A stretch of DNA of 64,000 bases from Neosynechococcus sphagnicola sy1 (GCF_000775285.1 NZ_JJML01000015.1:59570-123569), one strand, 5' to 3'. Numbered from the stretch's first letter, positions 29,982 to 40,377 are shown. Numbers and translations are program-made. Notes: a model not told the origin generated them from the letters alone.

Positions 29982-30752
29982 ATGCACTTAGAAGTTTGCC
30001 ACCTGTTCAAACAATTCAAAACTAGACAGGGAACCCTCGTGGCCCTGAAGGACATCAACCTCCATGTCGAGACTGGGGAGTTTATCTGTGCAGTCGGGGC
30101 CTCTGGCTCTGGAAAGTCAACGCTGTTGCGGTTGGTTGCCGGACTCGATATGCCCACCGCTGGGGAGATTCGTGTCGATGACGTACCTGTCACAGGCCCA
30201 GGCCCTGATCGGGGGATGGTGTTTCAAAGTTATACCCTCTATCCCTGGATGAATGTTGCCAACAATGTGGGGTTTGGGCTGAAGTTGCGGGGCATGGCAG
30301 CGCGCGATCGCCATCAGCAGGTGAATTACTACTTAGACGTGGTGGGGCTGTCCCACTGTGCCCAGTGCTTTCCCAAGGAACTCTCCGGAGGGATGAAACA
30401 ACGGGTGGCGATCGCCCGAGCCTTAGCTTCTCAGCCCCAAATTTTGCTCATGGATGAACCCTTTGGAGCCTTAGATGTCCAGACAAAGGAAACCCTGCAA
30501 CAATTTCTGTTGCAAGTTTGGCGACGCACTGGCACCACAATTTTAATGATTACCCATGACGTCGAAGAGGCAGTGTTTCTCTCGGGGCGGATTTATGTCC
30601 TCACCTCCCAACCCGGCAGTATCAAACAAGAGCTATCTATCGATCTGCCCGGAGAACGTGACTATCAGATCCGCCGCCACCCTCGCTTCCAAAACTACAA
30701 AGATGAAATTGTCACACTGCTGCGCCAAGAGGCTCTGCCAATTTTGGCCTAA
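29982..30752 (+). CDS. ABC transporter ATP-binding protein, SsuB/TauB type
   Basis: Walker A GASGSGKST, signature LSGGMKQR, Walker B ILLMDEPF, and the switch His in ITHDVEEAV. I choose the ATG at 29982 (MHLEVCHL) because AAGGA lies just before it; the frame opens 30 nt earlier inside the permease gene. It energises the operon's importer. Its stop overlaps the convergent DUF4079 gene by 4 nt. Confidence 0.95.
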   Translation: MHLEVCHLFKQFKTRQGTLVALKDINLHVETGEFICAVGASGSGKSTLLRLVAGLDMPTAGEIRVDDVPVTGPGPDRGMVFQSYTLYPWMNVANNVGFGLKLRGMAARDRHQQVNYYLDVVGLSHCAQCFPKELSGGMKQRVAIARALASQPQILLMDEPFGALDVQTKETLQQFLLQVWRRTGTTILMITHDVEEAVFLSGRIYVLTSQPGSIKQELSIDLPGERDYQIRRHPRFQNYKDEIVTLLRQEALPILA

Positions 30753-31246
30753 GCCTTGCTGATGATCCGTTGCACAATTTCCATTCCCGTCACGGCTTGC
30801 CAGCCAAATAGCCCAACCAGACTGACGTTCAGTGCAATGTGCAAGTAGCGAGCCCAATCGTGACCCTTTTGCATATAGGGTGAGAGGGAGGCTGAAATCG
30901 CGATCAATCCGGTCATGGTCAGACCAGCCAGCAGGTGGGGGCCAAAAAATAGTTTGCCATTGTTGATATAGGTGACGGCCATCCCGCCCAGGGTTCCCAA
31001 CACCATAATTGCCAGCAGCAGGGAGCCGATCTGGTAATGCTTGAGATTAAATCGCCCCTTGATCAACTCTTTACGCTGTTCAGTCTCAACAGCCCGAGTT
31101 CGCCGAACCTGAATCCCCGTGTACAGGGCGTAAAGGGTGAGGGCTAACAACAGCCACATCAGGGTGGGATGGACAAAATTCAACCAGAACTTAGCGGACG
31201 GGGGGATCTCAAAAATCATGATAGCTGCGGTAAGGATCGCCGACAC
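30749..31246 (-). CDS. DUF4079 membrane protein
   Basis: At 165 aa it has about four hydrophobic helices (FVHPTLMWLLLALTLYALY, IGSLLLAIMVLGTLGG, a central LLAGLTMTGLIAIS, and a late NVSLVGLFGWQ) and His residues placed like a small cytochrome b561-type protein. DUF4079 is frequent in cyanobacteria and plants; function unknown. It converges with the guanidine operon with a 4-nt overlap. Confidence 0.85.
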   Translation of the reverse strand: MSAILTAAIMIFEIPPSAKFWLNFVHPTLMWLLLALTLYALYTGIQVRRTRAVETEQRKELIKGRFNLKHYQIGSLLLAIMVLGTLGGMAVTYINNGKLFFGPHLLAGLTMTGLIAISASLSPYMQKGHDWARYLHIALNVSLVGLFGWQAVTGMEIVQRIISKA

Positions 31247-31370
31247 TTTATCATAATTTAATATTTCTTATTGTTTTGTCAACGATTTGACAGGTTAAGG
31301 CGTTTCTTTCTGGAAGCATCTCTTTGTTATGATTTGGGGCATTCACCCAGAAATCAGGGAGCAACCCGTT

Positions 31371-31718
31371 ATGACGTGGGCACTGGTTACAGTCTGTGGA
31401 AACTTGGGTGCCAAACCCACCATCAAACATTTTGACACCGGGAATGTGGTCTGTAATTTTGTTCTCTATGTCAATCGTCCCAAAAGCGGTGAGACCGATG
31501 GCCCACCCCCGCTGAAACTCTATGTCGATGTCTGGGGCAAACAGGCAGACAGCTGTATGAACCTTCTCGATAAGGGCTCCAAGGCAACGGTCACCGGAAC
31601 CCTGGACGAAGAGTCCTATCAGGATCGTGAAGGCAACCCTGTGACTCAGATCAAAGTTCGGTTTGCCCAAGTCTTGGACTATGGCTTTAAACCCAGTGGC
31701 GATCGCCCCGGAGACTGA
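31371..31718 (+). CDS. ssb: Single-stranded DNA-binding protein, second SSB type
   Basis: An OB-fold SSB of 115 aa (TVCGNLGAKPTIKHF, FVLYVNRPK, VDVWGKQAD, KGSKATVTGTL). It lacks the acidic C-terminal tip that recruits partners in standard SSB; the tail ends GDRPGD. I choose the ATG at 31371, which has AGGGAG eight bases upstream, over the earlier ATG at 31329. It could be a paralogue used in recombination or competence. Confidence 0.85.
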   Translation: MTWALVTVCGNLGAKPTIKHFDTGNVVCNFVLYVNRPKSGETDGPPPLKLYVDVWGKQADSCMNLLDKGSKATVTGTLDEESYQDREGNPVTQIKVRFAQVLDYGFKPSGDRPGD

Positions 31719-31828
31719 TCGACTGCAACCTTGAGTGGGCTGTCAAGATTTTTTTCATGGGTGAAAAACCCTCAAAAAACTCACCCCATTTCAAAGTCTT
31801 TACCTATCCACTAACGGTTGACGGCGTC

Positions 31829-33453
31829 CTAGCGGCGGGGGTTCGGGAGTAGCTGCCGCGAACTTGCCTCTTTGGGGGTATAGCTGTATTCACTCACTTC
31901 TCCCGGTTTACCCAGGGGTTTCATCGGTGCGCCATTGAATCCCGCCAGGATATTACCGGCGTTCCCCACCCGTAGAATCAGTTTCTCCCGTGCCGTCCAG
32001 GTTTTCTGGGTACCTTTGGACAAGATACCTTCATACTGGATTTTGCCATCCGTCGTGACTTGGAGCCAGGACTGTCCCTGGAAATTGAGCACCACTTGGA
32101 TGGGACGATGTCCCTGAGACACCATGGGTTGATTGGAAAATTGTGGCTTGGGGACAGGCTCTCCACTGATGACACTATAGCGCTGGCGATCCTTAGCCAG
32201 ATCCGTCTGTGCCTGTTTAGCGACAAAGGCAGTCGGTGGAATTACTTCTAAAAGGTTGATGGCCGTTTGCAACTTTTGGGCGGCAGTCTGGCGGGCTTCG
32301 GGATTGGGGTTATTCCCCAGCGTCTTCTCAGCCGCACGACTCAGTTGCTGGGCTAGCTTCAAGTTAGCAGCCGCGTCCTTCTCAGCTTGTAACCGCCGTT
32401 CCACCAGGGTTAATTTTTCACGAATCGCCGCTAATTCCTGGGTCACTTGGGGGTCCCCCTGGGGCATGGACTTCAACAGAGCGATCGCCTTTTGTAACTG
32501 ACTTTTAGCACTGGTGAGGGTTTTCAGATCATTGATCTGCTCAATTTTGCCAACTCCCTCCACCAGGGCTTGTGCTTGAGTGCGAATTTGAGTTTGCCGC
32601 TGGTGCAAGCCCCACCACCAGCCACCCACTCCCATGACGAGAATCACCAGGGTCACACCCAGTAGCTGTTGCTTCGTAATCGGACGGATCGGTGGCTTTT
32701 CTAGCCTCCGTCCGGGGGGGAGATGCCACAGGATCGGGCGGGTTCAGGATCTCGCTCGGCGCTGGTGGAGTCCCGACAGTACCCTCTGCCAACACCGCTG
32801 GACTGAACTCACTGTTAGGAACCCCAGGTTGGGCAGGGATCGGATCTCGCTGGGGAATTCTGGGAGGGGGGGCGGGGGGGCGACTGGGGGGCGGCGGTGC
32901 TACGAGGGGAGGCTTAGTCTGTTGGGATCGCTGCTGGGGGAACGGTAGTTTGGGTTGGGGTGTCAGTATGACAACAGGAAAGGACGCTGTAATATCCGTA
33001 TCCGTATCCTCATCCTCATGTGTGGTGGGGACGAAGGATGGAGGTGTCGGTGCGGGTGAGGCTGATATTGGGGGAGTTGGGGTTGATGGCGATTCAGGGG
33101 GGGTCGATGTCAGTATCTGCCATGGCTTCCGATGCCACCGTCTCAGTGATCGCCACCGATGGGGACAGTAGCTGGAATTCCTGACTCCATACTGGGGTCG
33201 CACCATTGATTTGGCGGCCATAGACTCTGACCCATGAGATCGAGGGTGCGCCCAGATCCTGCATCGCCTTTTGCAGTGCCGGGATCAGTCGCTTTTGGTC
33301 TAAGGGTTGTTCCGATTCCAATAGTAGGTGCATGCAACCATCCCGGCAGGTGACTTTCACGGTCACTCCTTTCGGTTGCAGTACCCGATTCATCAAAATC
33401 GTAATGGCTTGGGGGTCGCCCTGCTTTGCGGATTCTAAAAGATTCGGTTGCAT
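31829..33453 (-). CDS. Membrane protein with cyanobacterial N-domain and DUF4115 (two frameshifts)
   Basis: Order: an N-terminal ~95-residue domain found ahead of many cyanobacterial regulators (SAKQGDPQAITILMNRVL, then DGCMHLLLES), a long Pro-rich linker, one membrane helix (VTLVILVMGVGGWWWGL), a coiled coil, and a RodZ-like DUF4115 domain (FQGQSWLQVTTDGKIQYEG). Lesions are one extra base at G7 33097-33103 and one at G7 32714-32720; correction gives ~540 aa. The C-terminal domain resembles that of the RodZ-like protein at 9273-10079 but the HTH is lacking. It probably senses or scaffolds at the membrane; role unknown. Confidence 0.8.
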
Positions 33454-33730
33454 GGTACGGAAGCACAGCGGGTAATCAGGCAGATCACGACTGAGCGTCC
33501 GGGATAGCCGCCCGGTGACTAGACCCTCAGTTTGATCAGTGGCTATCAGAGTATATTTCAGATCCGGCTGTTGACAGAATACCAGGTGACCTGAATGGCG
33601 ACGATTTCTCTAAGAGATTTGCCTTATCAGGTGTGGATAGTTGCAACGTCTCCAGGACGTTTATTCTAGCCGGATTGTTTGAGGCGGGGCTATAGCAGCT
33701 GGCGATCGCCGATGAAATTGCCCCTTCCAG

Positions 33731-34405
33731 TCACGCCCGTGCTCTATGATTTTCTAACAAGGTTTCGGTGAGACTGGCCATTTGTTCCAGCTTTGCTTGT
33801 AACTGGGTTGCCTGGGTTTTCGCGGATAACTTGCGCTCGATCGCCGCCCGTGCCAGGTCTTCTCTCCCCTGTTTTAGGGCTTCAAAGGCAACGCGCTCCC
33901 AGGTGGTCATATCCTCACGGGCCTGATGATATTTCGGCTGGAGATCATCCCAAACTTGCTTGACATCGGCCAGAGCCTGATTCAATAACCGGGTTGCTTC
34001 GGCGGGGCTAGAGGTTCGGAGTGCCTGGGCAATGGGTTCGGAGAGCTGTCTAGGGGCGATCGCCCCTAGGTAGGGCATAAAGTCTTGAATCTGGTCGCTG
34101 TAGTTGACCCCAGTTTTGCACCAAGTGGCAAAATGTTCGCAGTTATTTGAGAGCAGGTTGTACTGCTGCTCCCCGAGGCGGCTTTGTGCCCGATGAACCA
34201 CCACTTCTGGCAGAAAACAAGTGGCGTAGGGTTTGATGTAAATTGAACCGCCCAGGGCAAAGGTTTCGAGGGAGGTGCATTCAATCGTCTCACTGGGTTT
34301 GCGGTAATGAATCACGGTGCCATCCCCACAGTCAATGCCGTGGTGCTGATAGACTTCCTGGAAGTTGAGCCACTCCCGCATCACATAGATTTGATCGCCC
34401 CGCAT
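33731..34405 (-). CDS. LRAT-domain (NlpC/P60-like) protein with PspA-like helical tail
   Basis: The N-terminal ~130 residues form a lecithin:retinol acyltransferase-type papain-like fold with the catalytic His (HHGIDCGDGTVIHY) and the NCEHFATWC motif carrying the nucleophile Cys. The C-terminal ~70 residues are helical and contain ALKQGREDLARAAIERK, which resembles the PspA/Vipp1 hairpin. I choose the ATG at 34405 (MRGDQIYV), giving a 25-nt overlap with the upstream phosphoesterase gene. The family includes acyltransferases and phospholipases acting at membranes. Confidence 0.82.
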   Translation of the reverse strand: MRGDQIYVMREWLNFQEVYQHHGIDCGDGTVIHYRKPSETIECTSLETFALGGSIYIKPYATCFLPEVVVHRAQSRLGEQQYNLLSNNCEHFATWCKTGVNYSDQIQDFMPYLGAIAPRQLSEPIAQALRTSSPAEATRLLNQALADVKQVWDDLQPKYHQAREDMTTWERVAFEALKQGREDLARAAIERKLSAKTQATQLQAKLEQMASLTETLLENHRARA

Positions 34406-35301
34406 GATGGATTCACCGCTAGTGCAACGTCCCGGTTGTTGGCCATGGGTGCTCCCCACGCGTCCGGGGTTGGCTTCCCTGTTAATGTAATGACTGTAAC
34501 CTCCGGTGGGCAGAAGAGGCGACCCGGAAAGTACGTGCCTAACCCCCGATTAACATAGAGGGTATGATCACCAATTCTGTGCAATCCCTGAGCCCATTCC
34601 CAATGTTGCACCACCTTATGACACTTGCGCATCAGGGGTAACCCCCGACGTAGGGATTTGGGAACTTTTCGCCGCACCGGATCGAGCCATTGAGAGATCG
34701 TTCCCAGCCCTGGAATCACCACTTGCCCCCCGTGGGTATGTCCAGAGAGCTGTAAATCTACCCGCCAGGCTTGGAGTGGCACGGCACTATCGGGATTGTG
34801 GGAGAGAACAATCCGAGGCAGTTGCAGGGGGAGTTGGCTCAGGAGTGACTGGGGATTAAATTCCCGTGACCACATATCTGCCAATCCGACGAGGGCAATG
34901 TCAGCCCCAAGGGGATAGGCAATTTGGTTCCACAAGACTTGAATGCCAATGGCGGTCAATGCCTGGGTGATCTGAGTTTGGGAGTGGCGATAACAGAGGT
35001 CATGATTGCCCAAGACCGCATAGATGCCAGCTCGGCTGCTGAGGGACTGGAGCCGTTGGGCTAGGTCATGGATGGGTTCGGGGTCGTCGGTCACATAGTC
35101 GCCCGTCAGCAGAATCAGGTCAGGGTTTGCCCGATTGGTCGCTGCGATCGCCTGTTGCAGGAGGGTTTCTGAGAGACGGAAGCCATCGTAGTGGAGATCG
35201 GACAGATGCACAAGGGTGGTGCCCTGGAGTCGATCGGGTAACCCTGCGATCGCAACTGTTACAGACTCAATGGTGAGGGGCCCGGTCAGAATTCGGTGCA
35301 T
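34381..35301 (-). CDS. Calcineurin-like metallophosphoesterase (YkuE/UDP-pyrophosphatase-like)
   Basis: All five metallophosphoesterase blocks are present: DLHYD, GDYVTDD, GNHD, VLSHNPD and SGHTHGGQ. At 306 aa it matches the bacterial YkuE-type group, often membrane-associated. I see no membrane helix, though the N-terminus is only weakly hydrophobic. The last ~30 residues after CPPEVTVITL are outside the usual domain and overlap the LRAT gene. The substrate is unknown. Confidence 0.9.
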   Translation of the reverse strand: MHRILTGPLTIESVTVAIAGLPDRLQGTTLVHLSDLHYDGFRLSETLLQQAIAATNRANPDLILLTGDYVTDDPEPIHDLAQRLQSLSSRAGIYAVLGNHDLCYRHSQTQITQALTAIGIQVLWNQIAYPLGADIALVGLADMWSREFNPQSLLSQLPLQLPRIVLSHNPDSAVPLQAWRVDLQLSGHTHGGQVVIPGLGTISQWLDPVRRKVPKSLRRGLPLMRKCHKVVQHWEWAQGLHRIGDHTLYVNRGLGTYFPGRLFCPPEVTVITLTGKPTPDAWGAPMANNRDVALAVNPSCGAIKSM

Positions 35302-35361
35302 GACCTTCCAGGTAGCAAGACAACAAGCTGCAACACAGCTTACCAGAAACCCCTTGATCCC

Positions 35362-36891
35362 TTAGCGTGTCCAAGCTAACCATCGCTCAAATAATCGCTT
35401 CACCCTTGGGGTGAGGCGGGTGCGGTTGTAGGCATCGGCGACCTTCCGGATAACCTCTGCCTGGGTAGGGTAGGGATGGATCACCGAGGCAAGGGTTTTT
35501 AAGCCCAGGTTGCCCACCATCGCCAGGGTGACCTCACTGATCATGTCCCCCGCATGGCGAGCCACGATCGTGGCCCCGAGAATTTTGTCCGTCCCCTGTT
35601 TAAGGTGGAGCTTGGCAAAGCCTGTGGTTTCACCGTCGGCGATCGCCCGGTCTACTTGGGTCAAGGGCACCTGAAAGGTATCGATGGCAATGCCCTGAGC
35701 CTTGGCCTCCGGTTCATATAGCCCCACATGGGCCACCTCTGGGTCAGTGTAGGTCACCCAGGGCATGGTCAAGGTACTGAGCTGCTTGCGACCCAGAAAC
35801 AGGGCATTTTGAATCACGATCCGGGCGGCGGCATCCGCCGCATGGGTAAATTTCCATTGCATACAGACATCCCCCGCTGCATAAATCCGGGGATTGGTGG
35901 TTTGTAGATGGTCATTCACCTGTACCCCCCGTTTGGGGTCGTAGGCCACCCCCACGGCTTCTAGATTCAAATCTTCGATATTGGGGGCGCGTCCGGCTCC
36001 GACTAAAATCGCATCCACGGTGACGGTGTGGGCCTGACCTTGAGACTGAAACATCAGCACCTTCTCTGCTCCTTGGACGACAACTTGTTGGATCTGGGCC
36101 TGGAGCACCAGTTGAATGCCATCTTGGAGCAGCGCCTGCTGAATCACCGCCGCCGCCTCAGCATCTTCCCGATCCAGAATCTGGGCAGTTTTTGTGAAGC
36201 AAAATCACCTCAGAACCGAGGCGTCGAAATGCCTGGGCGAGTTCACAACCAATCGGGCCACCGCCAATCACCGCCAGTCGTCCTGGGCGTTCCGTGAGGG
36301 AAAACACGGTTTCATTGGTCAGGTATCCCGCATCTGCCAAACCCGGAATTTGAGGCTGAACGGCGCGGGCACCCGAGGCAATCACCGCCCGCTTGAACCG
36401 GAGTTTTGTCTCTCCCACCACCACTGCATCGGCACCCACAAAACGAGCGGCTCCTAAGAAAACATCCACCCCGAGCTGTTGAAACCGCTGCGCCGAATCA
36501 TGGTGGCTAATATCGGCGCGAATCTGCCGCATTCGTTCCATGACGGCGGCAAAATCAACCGTCGTTCCTGGGGGAACCTCTACCCCCCAGTGGTGGGCAT
36601 CCCGAACATCGGCATAGGCGCGGGAGGAGCGAATCAAGCACTTAGAGGGCACACACCCGACATTGAGACAATCCCCCCCCCAGCAAATACCGCTCTACCA
36701 ATGCCACCTTAGCGCCCAGTCCAGCGGCTCCCGCCGCCACCACCAGCCCTGCGGTGCCAGCCCCAATCACCACCAGGTTGTAGCGTTCTAGCGGTTCTGG
36801 ATTCACCCAGTTCGGGGGGATGGACATTGGCAATCAGGGCTTGATTGTAACCATCCATCGGGGGCAGGGTAACCGGGTCAGAGGGAGCCAT
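35362..36891 (-). CDS. FAD/NAD pyridine nucleotide-disulfide oxidoreductase, MerA-like (three frameshifts)
   Basis: FAD-binding VVIGAGTAGLVVAAGAAGLG, the redox-active pair in GGDCLNVGCVPSKCL, NAD-binding VIGGGPIGCELAQAF, and the dimerisation domain with HPYPTQAEV. It belongs to the mercuric reductase/dihydrolipoamide dehydrogenase family, but no MerA C-terminal Cys pair is present, so mercury reduction is unlikely. Lesions: one extra base at G6 36814-36819, C9 36673-36681 and T5 36189-36193; correction gives ~508 aa. The TVP38 gene lies just upstream. I recall this pair as adjacent or fused in other bacteria, suggesting a joint membrane redox role. Confidence 0.88.
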
Positions 36892-36943
36892 GGCGGTGCC
36901 TTTTTATCGTACTGGTCAGGCAGGTTAGAAGATTCCCAGACTG

Positions 36944-37688
36944 TCAAACGTCTTGGGTGAGGGCTTGGCGGGCGATGCGGCTGACATAGATCGTGACAAC
37001 GACTGTGGCCACAAGACCCAGGAGGCGAATGCCCCACTGAAATGCCGGATTGAGGGAGGGACTGGCAACTCCAATCAGGGCAAGGTCTGTGATCAGGGAC
37101 CCCAGATATACATAAGCCACTGTCCCTGGAATCATCCCTATGGAGGCTAGAACGTAGTCCCACAGGGAGACCTGGGTGATGCCATAGGCGTAGTTGAGCA
37201 ACACAAAGGGAAAGATGGGGGAGAGGCGGGTGAGCAGCACAATTTTCAACCCTTCTCGACCGACCGCATCATCAATGGCCTTAAATTTAGCATTGCCTGC
37301 GATTTTTCGAGCCACCCAGTTCCGTGCCAGATAGCGACCCACCAAAAAGGCAGCGGTAGCTCCCAGGGTGGCTCCCACCATAACTACCCCTGAACCAATG
37401 ATGACTCCAAACAGGGAACCCGCCCCGTAAGGTCAGCACTGAACCGGGGATCAGGGCAACGGTGGCGATCGCATAGAGTCCGATAAAGACGATGGGGGCG
37501 ATCGCCCCGTAACTCCGCACCTGATCCAAGCCACTGAGGAGCAGTTGTTGGGGAAGGATCGGCTCACTAGCCGTCTGGGCAAGGACTGGCACTGAGGTCA
37601 ACATCAGCCCCCCCTGGATCACCACGGCGATCGCCCCCAGGCACAACAACGGTTGCAAAACGCGGAGCATCCAGTTAGGAAGTTTCAT
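36944..37688 (-). CDS. TVP38/TMEM64 (DedA-like) membrane protein (one frameshift)
   Basis: A SNARE-associated/VTT-domain membrane protein with about six hydrophobic segments: an N-terminal helix, then AGSLFGVIIGSGVVM and the core GATAAFLVGRYLARNW and RLSPIFPFVLLNYAYG. One extra base near 37427 separates the parts; removing it gives LTLGAGSLFGV and ~247 aa. DedA-like proteins move lipids or maintain membrane homeostasis. It lies between chrA and the FAD oxidoreductase gene on the same strand. Confidence 0.85.
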
Positions 37689-37763
37689 AGTAAACGCAGT
37701 CGGGATCACGGACGCAGGGTTAAGGTCGATGCTAGCGGGTGAAGCTGAAATTTCCCTGAGAAG

Positions 37764-38974
37764 TCAAGCTTGGACTAAAAAGCCGATGAGTGCCCCAGCT
37801 ATTACCAGCCAGACAGAATTGACGGCGCTCCCAAACACCATCACCCAACTGACAACAGCGATGCCCAAAGTCAGCACATCCACCAAAGCCGCCTGCCCCA
37901 ACCTCCAAGTGACAACCGCCATCAGTCCGAGAGCCGCAGCGTTCACCCCATCTAAAAAGCCCCCCATCCAAGAGGAAGCTCGTAGTTTGGGCACCCAAGG
38001 ATTGACCAATGCCACTAGCACAAAGGCGGGGAGAAAAATCCCCACTGTTGCCGCAATCGCCCCAGGGTTCCCCGCCAGGATATAGCCAATAAAGGTTGCG
38101 GTGGTGAACACAGGACCCGGGGGTGATCTGGCCAATGGCAACGGCATCGAGCAATTGCTGGGAGGTCAGCCAATGGGTACGTTCGACTAAATCCCGTTGT
38201 AAAAAAGCCAGCAGGACGTAGCCCCCCCCATAGAGTACGGAGCCAATTTTGAGGAAAATCCAAAACACTTGACCCCAGGTGATGGGTTCGAGGGGCAAGG
38301 CTCCCCCCTGGGTCAGCAAGCCAGGGAGCAATAGGGCGGTGGTGGCTCCAGTCCCAGCGGTGGGTGTCAGATTTCTCAGCAGCATCACACCGATCCCGGC
38401 TGCCAGCAGCAGTGAAATTTCATTTACCCCTAAGTAGAAGCTAACCATCACCGCCACTGCGGCCACCGTAGTCACCCCATCCTTAATCGCCGTCCTACCG
38501 AGTTTCAGCACCGCTTGGCAGACAATGGCAATGATCACTGGCTTGACACCGTAGAGAAGCCAGCCCATTTCTGGAAGCGTTTGGTAGTGAACATAGAGAA
38601 CCGCCAATCCCCAGACAATCAGCATTGCGGGCAAAATAAAGCAGGCACCCGCGATCGCCAGTCCCCAGACACCAGCCCGTTCATAGCCAATGTGAATGGC
38701 GAGTTCCGTAGAGTTGGGGCCAGGAATTAAATTCGTCACCCCCGATTAAATCCAGGAGTTTTTCCCGACTCATCCACTGACGACGGTTCACCACCTCATC
38801 GTCCATCATGGCGATATGAGCCGCAGGCCCCCCAAAGGCGATCGCCCCTAACTTCAAGAACACCAGCGCCAGTTCCCGCAATCGCTGGGGATTCTGCTCC
38901 GGGTCAATTTGCGGGGGAAAAATCCTGACATCAGAACGTTGTATTCCGGGAATTTCCTCAAGGGGTTCGGGCAC
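37764..38974 (-). CDS. chrA: Chromate transporter ChrA, two-domain (two frameshifts)
   Basis: Both CHR halves are present: FLKLGAIAFGGPAAHIAMM with NLIPGPNSTELA in the first, and FLKIGSVLYGGGYVLLAFLQ with QITPGPVFTTATFIG in the second. It is a proton-driven chromate (CrO4) efflux protein of ~402 aa. Lesions are one extra base at C5 38739-38743 and one near 38112-38121. The start is GTG at 38974. The protein may move other oxyanions, as many ChrA homologues are uncharacterised. Confidence 0.88.
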
Positions 38975-39097
38975 GGGTGCGTCTCCAGGGGGGCAACAGA
39001 TGGGGCATCGGCTTGATTGTACGCCAGACCATTCTCCTGATGCCGTCGTCTGGGAAGCTGCAAACCATCAAGCAATCTTTATAACCCCGAGGCACAA

Positions 39098-39122
39098 AAA
39101 AGCAGCCCTGGGGGACTGCTCT
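39098..39122 (-). terminator. Terminator downstream of the kinase gene
   Basis: Read on the minus strand: AGCAG-T-CC, loop, GGCTGCT, then TTTTTT. The stem has a single bulge. It lies ~110 nt beyond the corrected kinase stop and upstream of chrA, so it probably ends the kinase transcript. Confidence 0.75.
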
Positions 39123-39233
39123 ACACGCAAGATTTAGGATGTTGTTCTGTAATCATCCTCTCTGAAGCCCCTCTGATCAGCATTCCTCTAGTTGGGTAGC
39201 CCGATCGGGTGATTGAAGTCACTGCATCGTGGT

Positions 39234-40316
39234 TCAAGGCCATCCCCGTTTTTGCTTCTGTTGCATTCGAGCTTTGCGATCGCGAATATTGGCGGCCAGC
39301 CGCACGGCGGGGGAAAGATAGCCGTCCGCGGGTCGAGGCTTCACCGCTGCGATTCTGGGAGCGTGCTCCTTGAGCATCGCGGGGGGGGGGCAGGGCCTCC
39401 ACAACGGGATGCTGGATCGGTGGGAGATCGGTGAGATCTGCCAAAATCGCCGCCGCCGAGGGGTAGCGGTCTTGGGGAGATAAGGCTGTCATCCGCTTCA
39501 TCAGCGCTGCAAAGTCAGCGCTGATGACCACTGCCTGATGCCAGTCAACGGCTGTGGTCACCGAGTCCCACGGGAAATCCCAGGGATACTTCCCCGTCAG
39601 CAGAAACAGGCAGGTCATGCCCAAGGCATATAAATCACTGGCAAAGATGGGGCGTTTCAATAGCTGTTCGGGGGGGCAAACCCGTAGGTGCCCATGACCT
39701 GTGTGGAAGAGGCAATGGTGATACAGGTTTCGCCGAGGTCATGGATGGCTTCCTTCACAGAGCCAAAGTCAATTAGCACGAGGCGGCGATCGCGCCAACA
39801 GCGAATCATATTTTCTGGCTTGATATCCCGGTGAATCACCCGCTGCTGGTGCAGATATTCAAGCAGGGGCAAAACCTCTGCTAACATCTCTCGCACTGCT
39901 GCCTCAGACTTGATGCCTGTGACCATCACCTCTTCTGCTAGATTCACCCCCTGTACATATTCTTGGACGAGGTAAAACTCTCCCTCAATGTCAAAGTAGT
40001 TGAGGAGCAAGGGTAATTGGGCATGTCCACCCAAACGACCGAGAATCTTAGCCTCTCGCTGAAAACGTTCCTGAGCCGTTCGCAATAACGCCGGATCATG
40101 CACTTTGGGACTGAGGAACTTAATCACACACAGAGGATGATGGGGGAGGGAGGCATCCTGAGCTAGAAAGGTAACGCCAAAACTGCCCCTTCCTACTACT
40201 TTCAGCACCTGATAGCGCTCTTGAAAGAGCACTCGTGCTGAGATCGCCCTTCCCAGTTGGGTTTTGTGCAGCGTTCCTACCCGGAACTTCAGTAGATCGG
40301 TAGACAGGTCACTCAT
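39234..40316 (-). CDS. Serine/threonine protein kinase, Pkn2/cyanobacterial type (two frameshifts)
   Basis: Eukaryotic-type kinase: glycine loop GRGSFGVTFLAQD, VIK lysine, catalytic HRDIKPENM, DFGSVK, and an activation end GFAPPEQL. It is soluble, with no membrane helix or sensor domain seen. Lesions: one base missing at G7 39670-39676, and one extra at G10 39381-39390. After the second correction the tail reads AVRLAANIRDRKARMQQ and stops at 39236-39234, instead of an implausible low-complexity tail to 39121. Corrected length is ~360 aa. The substrate is unknown. Confidence 0.85.
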
Positions 40317-40377
40317 GGCGAGGACACAGTGTTAGATGAATAGGGATTTTGAAATGCTATCACTCTCGCCAAGGATT

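Noticed and set aside
35362-36891. True mercuric reductase
   Set aside because: The C-terminal Cys pair needed to pass Hg(II) is missing and no other mer genes are present.
39121-39390. Long low-complexity tail on the kinase
   Set aside because: The alternative frame after the G10 run looks clearly more protein-like and ends sooner, so the tail is a frameshift product.
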